From Zemynaea arenosa (lineage in GTDB: Bacteria; Pseudomonadota; Gammaproteobacteria; Burkholderiales; Burkholderiaceae_D), in the NCBI RefSeq assembly GCF_004614185.1, contig NZ_SPVF01000100.1, positions 1 through 36,132 on the forward strand: 36,132 nt of DNA, read 5' to 3'. Shown here piece by piece: positions 25,979-35,214 of the stretch. The translations under genes were made by a program, and so were the position numbers. The notes under the pieces were generated by a model. That model did no database searches, had not been told where the DNA came from, and was given only the letters and a program-made list of their open reading frames with translations. Within the stretch, counting starts at the first letter, position 1. The number at the start of each line of letters is the position of its first letter.

Positions 25979-25985
25979 GCATACT
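25957..25985 (+). promoter_or_regulatory. Candidate CGTase promoter overlapping the operator
   Basis: TTGGTG (25957-25962) and CATACT (25980-25985) are 17 bp apart, each a 4/6 match. The operator GGTAGTCAAACTACC falls entirely in the spacer, so binding would block RNA polymerase. A 6-bp hairpin GCCGGG/CCCGGC (25993-26010) is in the expected leader, and AAGGA sits eight bases before the ATG. Confidence 0.45.
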
Positions 25986-26043
25986 TTTTCTGGCCGGGCT
26001 CGCACCCGGCTGGAAAACATAACCTTCGAAAAGGACCACACTC

Positions 26044-28185
26044 ATGGAGACAACACGACGCGCGCTCGCATGCGCCGCGGTGGCCTGTGCCGCCGCGAGT
26101 CTGGGGCAGACCGCACTCGCATCGCCGGACACCAGCGTGTCCAACAAGCAGGGCTTCAACACCGATGTGATCTACCAGATCGTGACCGACCGGCTCAAGG
26201 ACGGGAACACTGCGAACAATCCCACGGGATCGGCCTTCAGCTCCGGCTGCACCCAGCGCAAGCTGTATTGCGGCGGTGACTGGGCGGGCATCACGGCCAA
26301 GATCAACGACGGCTACCTCACCGGGATGGGCATCACCGCGATCTGGATCTCGCAGCCGGTCGAGAACATCACGGCGGTGCTGAACTACTCGGGCACCAAT
26401 AGCACCGCCTACCACGGCTACTGGGCGCGCGATTTCAAGAAGCCGAACCTCGCCTTCGGCACGCTCACCGACTTCACGAACCTGGTCAACGCCGCTCACG
26501 CCAAGGGTATCAAGGTGATCATCGACTTCGCGCCGAACCATACCTCGCCGGCCTCGCAGTCCGATTCCACATTCGGCGAAAACGGCAAGCTGTATGACAA
26601 CGGCTCCCTGATGGCCAGCTACTCGTCCGACCCGAACGGCTACTTCCACCACAACGGCGGCACCGATTTCTCGACGCTGGAGAGCGGCATCTACCGCAAC
26701 CTGTTTGATCTCGCGGACCTGAACCACAACAAGACCCAGATCGACGCCTACTTCAAGGCCGCCATCAAGGTCTGGCTGGACCTGGGGATCGATGGCATCC
26801 GCTTCGACGCGGTCAAGCACATGCCGTTCGGCTGGCAAAAGAACCTGATGGCCTACATCCACGGCTACAAGCCGGTGTTCTCGTTCGGCGAATGGTTCCT
26901 GGGCGTGGGCGAAGTCGACCCGGCCAACCACTATTTTGCGAACCGCAGCGGGATGAGCTTCCTGGACTTCCAGTTCGCGCAGAAGGTACGCCAGGTGTTC
27001 AAGGACGGCAGCGCGGACATGACGGCGCTGAACCAGATGATCTCGGACACGTCGACCCAGTACAACCAGGTCAACGACCAGGTAACCTTCATCGACAACC
27101 ACGACATGGCGCGCTTCCAGGCGGCCGGCGTCAGTGGCCGCAAGCTGGAACAGGCAGTCGCGTTCACGCTCACGTCGCGCGGCGTTCCGGCCATCTACTA
27201 CGGCACCGAGCAGTACATGCAGGGCACCGGGGACCCGGACAACCGGGCGATGATGACGTCCTTCTCGACCACCACCACGGCCTACAAATTGATCAAGGCG
27301 CTGGCGCCGCTGCGCAAGTCCAATCCGGCCATCGCGTACGGCAGCACGGTGCAGCGCTGGGTGAACAGCGATGTCCTGATCTTTGAGCGCCAATTCGGCA
27401 CCAACGTGGCAGTGGTGGCGATCAACCGGAACCTGAGCGTGGCGCAGCCGATCAGCGGCTTCTTTGCCGCGCTGCCGGCGGGGACGTACACGGACGTGCT
27501 AGCGGGGCTGGGACTCGGCGGGAACAGCATCACGGTGAATTCCAGCGGCGCCGTTTCCAACTTCACGCTGGCGGCGGGCGCGGTGGCGGTGTGGCAGTAC
27601 GCGGCGCCGATCACGACGCCGCGCGTGGGCCACGTTGGTCCTGCGATGTCCTATCCGGGCAAGACCATCACCATCGATGGCCGCGGCTTTGGCGCAACCA
27701 AGGGCACGGTGATGTTTGGCGCGACCGCCGTCACGGGCGCGAATATCCTGTCGTGGGAGGATACGCAGGTCAAGGTGCTGGTGCCGTCAGTGGCGGCGGG
27801 CATGTACGGCGTGAGCGTGAAGAACGCGAGCGCGGTGGCCAGTAACGTCATCAACAACATCGAGATCCTCAGCGGGCCGCAGGTGGCGGTGCGCTTCGTG
27901 GTTAACAACGCGACCACGGTCTCGGGCGAAAACGTCTTCCTCACCGGGGACAAGTGGGAGCTGACCAACTGGAGTGCGACGGCGCCGCTCGGGCCGATGT
28001 TCAATCAGGTGATGTACCAGTATCCGTCCTGGTACACGGATGTCAGCGTGCCCGCCGGGGCGACCATCAGCTACAAGTTCCTGAAGAAGAGCTCCAACCC
28101 GACGGTGTGGGAAGGCGGCTCCAATCACACCTTCGTGGCGCCAGCCTCCGGCACCGCAACGGTGAACGTGAACTGGCAGCCGTGA
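26044..28185 (+). CDS. Secreted GH13 cyclodextrin glucanotransferase-like amylase with TIG and CBM20 domains
   Basis: Extracellular enzyme acting on starch, probably forming cyclodextrins. The 713-residue precursor has a signal peptide (1-27, ending ALA-S) and the full five-domain CGTase layout: catalytic A/B (about 38-430), C (430-522), TIG/IPT domain D (about 527-609) and starch-binding CBM20 domain E (611-713). Conserved GH13 regions are DFAPNH (161-166), GIRFDAVKH with nucleophile D255, FSFGEWFLG with acid/base E283, and FIDNHD with D354. F221 in [13 protein letters not shown] sits where CGTases have the central aromatic residue (Tyr195 in Bacillus circulans), which favours cyclisation. 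A maltogenic amylase of the same architecture cannot be excluded. Start ATG follows AAGGA. Its end lies 15 bp from the convergent sirtuin gene. Confidence 0.9.
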   Translation: METTRRALACAAVACAAASLGQTALASPDTSVSNKQGFNTDVIYQIVTDRLKDGNTANNPTGSAFSSGCTQRKLYCGGDWAGITAKINDGYLTGMGITAIWISQPVENITAVLNYSGTNSTAYHGYWARDFKKPNLAFGTLTDFTNLVNAAHAKGIKVIIDFAPNHTSPASQSDSTFGENGKLYDNGSLMASYSSDPNGYFHHNGGTDFSTLESGIYRNLFDLADLNHNKTQIDAYFKAAIKVWLDLGIDGIRFDAVKHMPFGWQKNLMAYIHGYKPVFSFGEWFLGVGEVDPANHYFANRSGMSFLDFQFAQKVRQVFKDGSADMTALNQMISDTSTQYNQVNDQVTFIDNHDMARFQAAGVSGRKLEQAVAFTLTSRGVPAIYYGTEQYMQGTGDPDNRAMMTSFSTTTTAYKLIKALAPLRKSNPAIAYGSTVQRWVNSDVLIFERQFGTNVAVVAINRNLSVAQPISGFFAALPAGTYTDVLAGLGLGGNSITVNSSGAVSNFTLAAGAVAVWQYAAPITTPRVGHVGPAMSYPGKTITIDGRGFGATKGTVMFGATAVTGANILSWEDTQVKVLVPSVAAGMYGVSVKNASAVASNVINNIEILSGPQVAVRFVVNNATTVSGENVFLTGDKWELTNWSATAPLGPMFNQVMYQYPSWYTDVSVPAGATISYKFLKKSSNPTVWEGGSNHTFVAPASGTATVNVNWQP

Positions 28186-28200
28186 TGGCCGGCGATTAGG

Positions 28201-29034
28201 CTAGGGCACGCCCGCGCCGAGCAGGTCTGCCAGCTGGGGCAGGGCCTGTTCGGCGGGCGCCTCGATCTTCAGCGACAGCAAATCGTCCGCGCGCATGCGG
28301 CCGACGTTGATGGCGGCCACCGGCTTGCCCGCGGCGGCGGCGTTGCGCGCGAAGCGGTAGCCGGAGAACACCACCATCGAGGATCCGACCACCAGCAGGG
28401 CGTCGGCTTCCTCCAGCCGCTGCAGCGCGGCGCGCGTGGTCTCGGGCGGGACGCTGTCACCGAAAAAGACGACGTCCGGCTTGAGCATGCCGCCGCAGTG
28501 CGGGCACCAAGGCGGCTCGAAGGTGTCGAGGGCATCCGGCTCCACGTGGGCGTCGCCGTCCGGCGCAGGCTGGGCGAGCACGTTGGCGAGGTCCGGGTTG
28601 CGCTCTTCGAGGATGGTCTGCACGGCGGCGCGGGGGAGCAGGGCGCGGCACTCGAGGCAGATCACGCGGTGGATGTTCCCGTGCAGTTCCACCACGCCCG
28701 CGCTGCCGGCGGCGCTGTGCAGGCCATCCACATTCTGGGTGACGATGGGTTGCAGCTTGCCGCTGGCCTGGAGAGCGGCGAGCGTGCGGTGCGCGGCGTT
28801 GGGCTGGGCGAGATGCATGGTCTTAAAGCCGACCATGCTGCGCGCCCAGTAGCGGCGGCGCACCGCTTCGAGCTTGCGGAACTCGGGGCCCTGGATGGGC
28901 ATGCGGCCCTTGCGCACGCCGTCCTTGTCGCGGTAGCCGGGTATGCCGGAAGCGATGCTGATACCGGCGCCCGTCAGCACCAGCACATCGCGGTGGCGGT
29001 GCAGGAATTCGGCCAGCTGTTCAACGGTGCTCAT
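28201..29034 (-). CDS. Class II-type sirtuin, NAD-dependent protein deacylase
   Basis: Removes acyl groups from lysines using NAD, giving nicotinamide and O-acyl-ADP-ribose, or transfers ADP-ribose. The 277-residue protein has the Rossmann motif TGAGISIASGIPGYRD (21-36), TQNVDGLH (99-106), active-site H118 in VELHGNIH, and a zinc ribbon with C126, C129, C177 and C180. The spacing and GIPGYR sequence fit class II sirtuins (SIRT4-like) more than E. coli CobB. It is the last gene of nadB-eamA-sir2, overlapping the EamA gene by four bases (ATGA). Being coexpressed with an NAD biosynthesis gene makes biological sense, but the link is inference. Targets unknown. Confidence 0.93.
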   Translation of the reverse strand: MSTVEQLAEFLHRHRDVLVLTGAGISIASGIPGYRDKDGVRKGRMPIQGPEFRKLEAVRRRYWARSMVGFKTMHLAQPNAAHRTLAALQASGKLQPIVTQNVDGLHSAAGSAGVVELHGNIHRVICLECRALLPRAAVQTILEERNPDLANVLAQPAPDGDAHVEPDALDTFEPPWCPHCGGMLKPDVVFFGDSVPPETTRAALQRLEEADALLVVGSSMVVFSGYRFARNAAAAGKPVAAINVGRMRADDLLSLKIEAPAEQALPQLADLLGAGVP

Positions 29035-29936
29035 TTTTTCGACGACAGGACAATGCCCCCGACGATCGCGAGGAATGCCAGTGCATGATACAGGTGCGGC
29101 GCCTCGCCCAGGAATGCGGACGACAGCAGGGCTGCAAACAGCGGTGTCAGATTAGCGAAGAAGGCGCCGGCGCTGGGGCCGGCCTCCTGCACTCCGGCAC
29201 CCCAGCAGCGGAAGGCCACGATGGCGGGACCAATGGCGACGTAGGCGAGGCCCGCGAGCACCCCGGCATTCCACCTCATGTGCGCCGGCGCGACCGTCCA
29301 TTCAATGGCGCTGAACAGCGCGGACCACAGCACGCCGTACAGCACCTGCGCGAACAGGAAGGCACTCCAGCTGGCGCGCAGTTCGGGCGGGTCCTTCGGC
29401 TGCAGCAGGATCCAGGTGTAGAACGACCAGGCAATGGTCGCGCCTATCATGAACAGGTCGCCCGGAACCAGGTGCAGTTCGCGCAGCAGCTGGATGTCAC
29501 CGCGGCACAGCACCACCAGCACGCCCGCGATGGAGAGCAAGGCGCCCGCCATCTGGCGCCCGCTCACCGCGACGCTGAAGAACATGCGGCCAACGAGCAT
29601 CATCCACACCGGCATGCCCGCGGCGACCAGCGTGACGTTGATGGGCGTGGAGGTGTGCAGGGCAAGGTACTGCAGGGAGTTGTACAGGCCCACGCCGAAC
29701 AGGCCAAGCACGGCGTAGCGTTTCCACTGCGTCCAGATGGCGCCTCCAGCGTCGGCTCGCAAGATGCGCCAGCCCAATGGCAGCAGGACCACCAGCGCGA
29801 TCGTCCAGCGCAGCAGGTTGAGCGTCATCGGCGGGACGGCATCGCGCAGCAGGCGCCCGACGATGGCATTGCCCGCCCACAGCAGCGGCGGGATGGTCAG
29901 CAGCAGGGCAGTGGACGGGGTGAGCTTGTGATTCAA
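29031..29936 (-). CDS. EamA/DMT family transporter
   Basis: Predicted inner-membrane drug/metabolite transporter of the ten-helix EamA type. The 301-residue protein shows ten hydrophobic segments in two internal repeats, starting LLLTIPPLLWAGNAIVGRLL, a common EamA first helix, and with the second half-repeat opening near GDLFMIGATIAWSFYTWILL. The substrate cannot be predicted. It starts at TTG 29936, overlapping the nadB stop as TTGA, with little Shine-Dalgarno sequence, so translation probably depends on coupling to nadB. Its stop overlaps the sirtuin start. Export or import of an amino acid or pyridine compound is conceivable given the neighbours, but unsupported. Confidence 0.88.
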   Translation of the reverse strand: MNHKLTPSTALLLTIPPLLWAGNAIVGRLLRDAVPPMTLNLLRWTIALVVLLPLGWRILRADAGGAIWTQWKRYAVLGLFGVGLYNSLQYLALHTSTPINVTLVAAGMPVWMMLVGRMFFSVAVSGRQMAGALLSIAGVLVVLCRGDIQLLRELHLVPGDLFMIGATIAWSFYTWILLQPKDPPELRASWSAFLFAQVLYGVLWSALFSAIEWTVAPAHMRWNAGVLAGLAYVAIGPAIVAFRCWGAGVQEAGPSAGAFFANLTPLFAALLSSAFLGEAPHLYHALAFLAIVGGIVLSSKK

Positions 29937-31555
29937 CGGCGCCGGGGTGGTGTCAGGACGCTGGGCAGGGCCTTGGGCAAGGTATCGGGATAGTCGCGCG
30001 AGAAGTGCAGGCCGCGGCTCTCGTGCCGCGACAGCGCGCTGTTGACGATCAGCGATGCGACATCGACCAGGTTACGCAGCTCCAGCAAATCATGGGTGAT
30101 GCGGAAGTTGCGATAGTACTCGTCGATTTCTTCCTTGAGAAGGGCGATCCGGTTGGCCGCGCGCTGTAACCGTTTGGTGGTGCGCACGATGCCCACGTAG
30201 TTCCACATGAAGCGCCGCAGCTCGTCCCAGTTGTGGGCGATGACCACTTCTTCGTCGGCGTCGGTGACGCGGCTCTCGTCCCACTCGGGCAGGCCGCGCG
30301 CCGCGGCGTGCTCCTTGGCGGCGATGTCCTCGGCGCAGGCGCGCCCGATCACCACGCATTCCAGCAGCGAATTGGAGGCCAGGCGGTTGGCGCCATGCAG
30401 GCCGGTGCAAGCCGTCTCGCCGACGGCGTACAGGTTGGCGATGTCGGTGCGGCCGGCGAGGTCGGTGACGATGCCGCCGCAGGTGAAGTGCACCGCCGGG
30501 ACCACCGGGATCGGCTCTTTTGAAATGTCGATGCCGAGTTCAAGGCAGCGCGCGTAGATGGTCGGGAAGTGCTCCTGCAGGAACGCCGGCGACTGGTGGC
30601 TGATGTCCAGGTGGACGTAATCGAGGCCGCGCTTCTTCATTTCGAAGTCGATGGCGCGGGCCACCACGTCGCGCGGGGCCAGTTCGGCGCGCGGGTCGTG
30701 GTCCGGCATGAAGCGGCGGCCCGCGTCCTTGCCTGCTTCCGGCGGGAGCTTGAGCAGGCCGCCTTCGCCGCGGATCGCTTCCGTGATCAGGAAGGATTTC
30801 GCAAACGGGTGGTACAAGCAGGTCGGGTGGAACTGGATGAACTCCATGTTGGACACGCGGCAGCCCGCGCGCCACGCCATGGCAATGCCGTCGCCGGTGG
30901 CGGTGTCCGGATTGGTCGTGTACAGATAGACCTTGCCGGCGCCGCCCGTGGCCAGCACGGTGTGCTGCGCTTCGAATGTCAGTACGTGGCCGGTTTTTTC
31001 GTCCTGCACGTAGATGCCGTGGCACTGCGGGCGCTGCGGCAAGGTGGCGCCGCCTTCGCGCGCGGCCAGCTTGTCCGAGGTGATCACGTCGATCGCGCAG
31101 TGGTGCTCGAACAGGGTGATGTTCGGGTGCGCGCGCACCTTCTGTTCCAGCGTGACCTGCACCGCGTGGCCGGTGGCGTCGGCGGCGTGGATGATGCGGC
31201 GCTGGCTGTGGCCACCTTCGCGGGTCAGGTGGAAGCCCAGTTCCGCGCTGGCGTCGCGGGTGAAGGGGACGCCCTGGGCGATCAGCCATTCGATGGCGGC
31301 GCGCCCGTGTTCGACGATGTAGCGGGTGGCGCCTTCGTCGCATAACCCGGCGCCGGCGATGAGGGTGTCCTCGATGTGCTGGTCATGGCTGTCGCCGGAA
31401 TCGAGCACCGCGGCGATGCCGCCTTGTGCCCAATTGCTGGCGCCATCAAGCAGCGCGCGTTTGGAAATGATGGCGACCGTGCGGGTTTCGGCCAGGTGCA
31501 GCGCGACCGACAGACCGGCCAGGCCGCTGCCGACGATGGCAACGTCGAATTTCAT
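29933..31555 (-). CDS. nadB: L-aspartate oxidase
   Basis: FAD enzyme oxidising L-aspartate to iminoaspartate, the first step of de novo NAD synthesis, feeding NadA. The 540-residue protein has the FAD motif VAIVGSGLAGLSVAL (6-20), the succinate-dehydrogenase-like stretch ISKRALLDGASNWAQGGIAA, FIQFHPTCLYHP, and the FAD/substrate signature TGLHGANRLASNSLLE. The length equals that of E. coli NadB. The ATG at 31555 is chosen since MKFDVAIVGSG begins right before the Rossmann strand; a GTG 12 codons upstream is in frame, but without support. First gene of nadB-eamA-sir2, divergent from the PEP-CTERM sugar transferase with 154 bp between. Confidence 0.95.
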   Translation of the reverse strand: MKFDVAIVGSGLAGLSVALHLAETRTVAIISKRALLDGASNWAQGGIAAVLDSGDSHDQHIEDTLIAGAGLCDEGATRYIVEHGRAAIEWLIAQGVPFTRDASAELGFHLTREGGHSQRRIIHAADATGHAVQVTLEQKVRAHPNITLFEHHCAIDVITSDKLAAREGGATLPQRPQCHGIYVQDEKTGHVLTFEAQHTVLATGGAGKVYLYTTNPDTATGDGIAMAWRAGCRVSNMEFIQFHPTCLYHPFAKSFLITEAIRGEGGLLKLPPEAGKDAGRRFMPDHDPRAELAPRDVVARAIDFEMKKRGLDYVHLDISHQSPAFLQEHFPTIYARCLELGIDISKEPIPVVPAVHFTCGGIVTDLAGRTDIANLYAVGETACTGLHGANRLASNSLLECVVIGRACAEDIAAKEHAAARGLPEWDESRVTDADEEVVIAHNWDELRRFMWNYVGIVRTTKRLQRAANRIALLKEEIDEYYRNFRITHDLLELRNLVDVASLIVNSALSRHESRGLHFSRDYPDTLPKALPSVLTPPRRR

Positions 31556-31709
31556 GGTTCGGTGGATGAAGTCAGAACGACAAGCCAACACTATAGTCGA
31601 TTTGAATGTTGCGCGTCAGGCCGGGGTTTGTTGGCGCGGCTGTTTGGTTCTTGTCAAAGTTGGCCCCCTTCGGGTCCGCCAAGATGGGCGGGTGCCTGCA
31701 GGAGGGTCC

Positions 31710-33101
31710 ATGATCCGCATCTTCAATCACTACGTTTCCAAGATGGCCTTCTTGCTGCTGCTGCTGGAGCTGGGCATCTTGCTGTCGGCGACCATCCTGG
31801 CGGGCGAACTGCTGCCGCCGCGCCACCATCATCCGGGCCACGTCGGCGGCCGCTACCTCACCAGCATCGCGTTCACGGTTGTCATTCTGTTCAGCATGAG
31901 CGCCCTCGGGATGTACCAGCACACGCTGCGCGCGGGCGTGCGCTCGACGCTCATTCGGCTGATTCCTTCCTTCGCCCTCGGATTCCTGCTGATGCACGCG
32001 CTGATCATGCTGCGGCCGGACATGTATATGGGGCGGGCCTCGATTGGGCTGGTGTTCGCGATCGGGGCCACGGGTGTCACGCTCACGCGCATCATTCTGG
32101 TGCGTTCGGCGGCATCGTCGTTCATTGGTCCGCGCCTGCTTTTCGTGGGCGGCGGACCGCTGGCGCGGGACTGCATCGCGCAGGTGGCGGCGCGCACGGG
32201 TGCCCATCCGTCGCGTGTGGTGGGCTGCGTGCAGGTGGAGGGCGAAGAGGTCTGCGTGCCGGAGGAGATGATGCTGGCGCAGGGCGAACCGCTGCTGGAC
32301 ATGGCGCGCCGGCACGGCGTGACCGAGATCGTGGTCGCGCTGGCGAACCGGCGCGGCGGACAGTTCCCGGTCCACCAGCTGCTCGAATGCGCGCTGCGCG
32401 GCATGCGCGTGATCGACGCTGCCACATTTTTCGAACGTGAGGCGAGTCAGATCCGTATCGATTCGCTACAACCGAGCTATCTCATTTATGGCGGTGGATT
32501 CGATCAGAGCTTCTGGCGCGCCTTCGTCAAGCGCGCGTTCGATCTGGCGGCCAGCCTCGTGATCCTGATATGTGCGCTGCCGGTGATGCTGCTGGCGGCC
32601 CTCGCGATCTGGTTCCAGGATGGCGGTCCGGTCTTCTATTCGCAGGAACGGGTGGGCCGCGACGGGCGGGCGTTCCGGGTGCTCAAGTTCCGCAGCATGC
32701 GCATCGATGCGGAAGCCGCTGGCACGCCCACCTGGGCCGCGCAAAACGACCCGCGCGTGACGCGCGTGGGACGCATCATCCGCGCGCTGCGGATCGACGA
32801 GCTGCCGCAGATCCTCAACGTGCTGCGTGGCGAAATGAGTTTCGTCGGGCCGCGGCCGGAGCGAGCCTACTTCGTCGAGCAGCTGGCGGCGCACGTTCCC
32901 TATTACGAGATCCGGCACCGGATCAAGCCGGGCATCACCGGGCTGGCGCAGGTGCGCTACCACTATGGCGCATCGGTCGATGACGCCATCAAAAAGCTGC
33001 AGTACGACCTTTACTACGTGAAGAACAACAGCCTGTTCCTGGACATGCTCATCCTGATCGATACGGTCCGGGTGGTCCTGTCGGGGAACGGCGCGCGCTG
33101 A
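31710..33101 (+). CDS. XrtA/PEP-CTERM system polyprenyl-phosphate sugar transferase (TIGR03013 type)
   Basis: Predicted to start exopolysaccharide assembly by moving a sugar-1-phosphate to undecaprenyl phosphate at the inner membrane. The 463-residue protein has four N-terminal helices (about 12-132), a Rossmann-like region (LLFVGGGPLARDCIA, 143-157), a further helix (276-300), and a bacterial sugar transferase domain with FKRAFDL-like VKRAFDLAAS, LKFRSMR, the DE dyad D363-E364 in RIDELPQILN and GEMSFVGPRPER. This matches the glycosyltransferase that marks exosortase A loci. ATG 31710 follows AGGAGGG. prsR begins nine bases after its stop, so they share an operon. Nothing resembling a -24/-12 sigma-54 promoter was found in the 154 bp upstream. 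Confidence 0.92.
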   Translation: MIRIFNHYVSKMAFLLLLLELGILLSATILAGELLPPRHHHPGHVGGRYLTSIAFTVVILFSMSALGMYQHTLRAGVRSTLIRLIPSFALGFLLMHALIMLRPDMYMGRASIGLVFAIGATGVTLTRIILVRSAASSFIGPRLLFVGGGPLARDCIAQVAARTGAHPSRVVGCVQVEGEEVCVPEEMMLAQGEPLLDMARRHGVTEIVVALANRRGGQFPVHQLLECALRGMRVIDAATFFEREASQIRIDSLQPSYLIYGGGFDQSFWRAFVKRAFDLAASLVILICALPVMLLAALAIWFQDGGPVFYSQERVGRDGRAFRVLKFRSMRIDAEAAGTPTWAAQNDPRVTRVGRIIRALRIDELPQILNVLRGEMSFVGPRPERAYFVEQLAAHVPYYEIRHRIKPGITGLAQVRYHYGASVDDAIKKLQYDLYYVKNNSLFLDMLILIDTVRVVLSGNGAR

Positions 33102-33110
33102 GGAGGCACG

Positions 33111-34466
33111 ATGGGACGCAAAAAGCTGCTGGTGGTGGAAGACGATGTCGGGCTGCAGAAGCAGCTGCGCTGGTCGCTCTCGGACTACGAGGTGATCGTG
33201 GCCGGCGACCGGGAAACGGCGGTGGCGCAGATCCACCGCCACCGGCCCGGCGTGGTGACGCTGGACCTGGGCCTGCCGCCCGATCATGATGGCGCCAGCG
33301 AAGGCCATGCGACGCTGCAGCAGATCCTCGCAGTGGCACCGGAAACCAAAGTGATCGTCCTCTCGGGGAACCAGGACCGGGCCAATGCGCTCAAGGCCGT
33401 GGCCATGGGCGCCTACGATTTCCAGCAGAAGCCCGTGGACATGCAGGTGCTGCCGTTGGTGATCGAGCGCGCGTTCACGCTGTTCGAGATGCAGGAAGAG
33501 AACCGGCGCATGCTGCAGATCCAGAGCGATTCGCCGCTGGCTGGCATCGTCACGCGCGACCCGGGCATGCTGCAGCTGTGCCGCAGCGTCGAGAAGGTGG
33601 CGCCCACTACGGCGACCGTGATGCTGCTGGGGGATTCGGGCTGCGGCAAGGAGCTGATTGCGCGCGCGCTGCACCGCATGAGCGGGCGGCAGGATGCGCG
33701 CTTCATCGCCATCAACTGTGCATCGATTCCCGAGCAGCTGCTGGAGAGCGAATTGTTCGGGCACGAGAAGGGCGCCTTCACTGGCGCCGCCCAGCAGACG
33801 CTCGGCAAGATCGAACTGGCCAACGGTGGCACCTTCTTCCTCGACGAGATCGGGGATATGGCGCTGCCGCTGCAGGCCAAGTTGCTGCGCTTTCTGCAGG
33901 AGCGCGTGATCGAGCGGGTGGGCGGGCGCACGGAGATTCCGGTGGACGTGCGGATCGTCTGCGCGACGCACCAGGATTTGCAGGCGCTGGTGCAGGACGG
34001 CCGCTTCCGGCGCGACCTGTTCTACCGCCTCAGCGAGATCGTGCTCACCATTCCGCCGCTGCGTGAGCGCACCGGGGACCGTGCGCTGCTGGCGCATCAC
34101 TTCAAGAACCGCTTCTGCGTGACCGAGAGCCGGTCTACCTTGAGCTTTTCGGAGGAGGCGCTGCGCGTGATCGAGCAGTACGACTGGCCGGGCAATGTGC
34201 GCGAGATGGAAAACTGCATCAAACGCGCGGTGATCATGTGCGATGGACCGCAGATCACGCCGGCCGACCTGGGGCTGCCGCAGATGGAAAGCGGCGAGGA
34301 GCCGGTCAACCTGCGCCAGGTGCGCGACGCGGCGGAGTACAAGGTGATGGTTACGGCGCTGGCGCGGGCCGACGGGAACATCGTCAAGGCCGCGGAGCTG
34401 CTGGGGGTGAGCCGCCCCACGCTGTATGACCTGATGAACCATCACGGCATCAGGCGGCTCGGGTAG
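33111..34466 (+). CDS. prsR: PEP-CTERM-box response regulator, sigma-54 activator PrsR
   Basis: Transcription activator that works with sigma-54 RNA polymerase on PEP-CTERM protein and polysaccharide genes. The 451-residue protein has a receiver domain (1-120; D52 in VTLDLGLPPD, K108 in QQKPVD), an AAA+ domain (about 140-370; Walker A GDSGCGKE 174-181, sigma-54 loop GAFTGA 221-226, Walker B FFLDEIGD, RFRRDLFYRL) and a Fis-type helix-turn-helix (about 408-445; VKAAELLGVSRPTLYDL). All parts needed for activity are present. GAGGAGG lies before ATG 33111. Its usual sensor kinase gene, prsK, is not beside it. It converges with a TPR protein gene whose end is three bases away. Confidence 0.93.
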   Translation: MGRKKLLVVEDDVGLQKQLRWSLSDYEVIVAGDRETAVAQIHRHRPGVVTLDLGLPPDHDGASEGHATLQQILAVAPETKVIVLSGNQDRANALKAVAMGAYDFQQKPVDMQVLPLVIERAFTLFEMQEENRRMLQIQSDSPLAGIVTRDPGMLQLCRSVEKVAPTTATVMLLGDSGCGKELIARALHRMSGRQDARFIAINCASIPEQLLESELFGHEKGAFTGAAQQTLGKIELANGGTFFLDEIGDMALPLQAKLLRFLQERVIERVGGRTEIPVDVRIVCATHQDLQALVQDGRFRRDLFYRLSEIVLTIPPLRERTGDRALLAHHFKNRFCVTESRSTLSFSEEALRVIEQYDWPGNVREMENCIKRAVIMCDGPQITPADLGLPQMESGEEPVNLRQVRDAAEYKVMVTALARADGNIVKAAELLGVSRPTLYDLMNHHGIRRLG

Positions 34467-34469
34467 GGA

Positions 34470-35210
34470 CTATTCCTGGAGGTCCGGCGGCGCTTCGGCG
34501 CCGCGCGCGGCCTCCGCTTCTTCCTTCGGTTTGGCGGCGACGGCGGGCAGCGGACGGGCGGCCTCCCCATCTTCCTTCGGTTTGACGGTGACGGCCGGCA
34601 GTGGGTGGCCGGCATCGGCCAGTTTGTTGCGCAGGCCGGGCAGCGGGAAGCCCAGCCGGTACGCTTCGCTCGCATGCGCGGCGGCGCGCGCCCAGTCCTT
34701 CTTCCGTACGCAGAGCAGGCCCGCGTTGTAGTGCGAGCGGGCGTCGTTCGGGTCCGAGGCGATCACCTTTTCCAGCTGGGCCAGCGCATCCTCGTCGCGG
34801 CGGGTGGCAAGCAGGAAGTCGGCATACACCCGGCGCACTTGCGTGTCGGCCGCGGAAAAACGCAGGGCGCGGTCGAAATAGCATTCGGTGGAATAGCGGG
34901 CACCGTGCGGACGCGGGTTCTGCTCACGGATCGACAGCCGGACCAGCGCCGCGAGCGCGCGGTGGTGATTCGGGAAGTGCTCGAGCGTGTAGCCGAGGTC
35001 TCCGCCCAGCGGGCCGGAGGCGCCGTGCCGGAGGCTTTCCACGTCGGCGGTGAAGTGATAGGCCTCGACCACTTTGAGCCGGTCCGCGGCCTGCGGGTCG
35101 GTGTAGTCGCCGCCGCTTTGCGGGACGGTGACGGCGCCGCAGTCGCGCACCGGCGTGGAGGGAACGGACGAGGTGGCCGCGGCGGCGGCGATCAGCAGGG
35201 CTGTGAGCAT
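34470..35210 (-). CDS. TPR-containing secreted or periplasmic protein of the exosortase locus
   Basis: Function unknown; 246 residues. An N-terminal signal peptide is likely (MLTALLIAAAAATSSVPS). Two or three TPR-like helical repeats follow at about 105-190, clearest at EDALAQLEKVIASDPNDARS and HYNAGLLCVRKKDWARAAAH. The C-terminus has two tandem 17-residue units beginning PLPAV (203-219 and 220-236), rich in Lys, Glu and Ala. ATG 35210 is preferred over upstream starts since it gives the signal peptide and lies four bases after the hydrolase 1 stop, with GGTGA before it. It is the last visible gene in a minus-strand operon with exosortase-associated hydrolases, so it may bind proteins in exopolysaccharide export; that is a guess. 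Confidence 0.75.
   Translation of the reverse strand: MLTALLIAAAAATSSVPSTPVRDCGAVTVPQSGGDYTDPQAADRLKVVEAYHFTADVESLRHGASGPLGGDLGYTLEHFPNHHRALAALVRLSIREQNPRPHGARYSTECYFDRALRFSAADTQVRRVYADFLLATRRDEDALAQLEKVIASDPNDARSHYNAGLLCVRKKDWARAAAHASEAYRLGFPLPGLRNKLADAGHPLPAVTVKPKEDGEAARPLPAVAAKPKEEAEAARGAEAPPDLQE
34503..34604 (-). repeat. 51-bp tandem coding repeat in the TPR protein
   Basis: Two 51-base units encode residues 203-219 and 220-236, PLPAV-[TV/AA]-KPKE-x-x-EAAR. They share most bases, including the CTTCCTTCGGTTTG core, and suggest a recent duplication. Confidence 0.8.
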
Positions 35211-35214
35211 AGGG

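Noticed and set aside
25993..26010. GCCGGG/CCCGGC hairpin as a nadC terminator
   Set aside because: No T-run follows and it lies after the candidate CGTase promoter, so it is more likely part of that leader.
31556..31709. Sigma-54 promoter upstream of the PEP-CTERM sugar transferase
   Set aside because: The best candidate, TTGGCGCGGCTGTTTGG, lacks the essential GC at -12.
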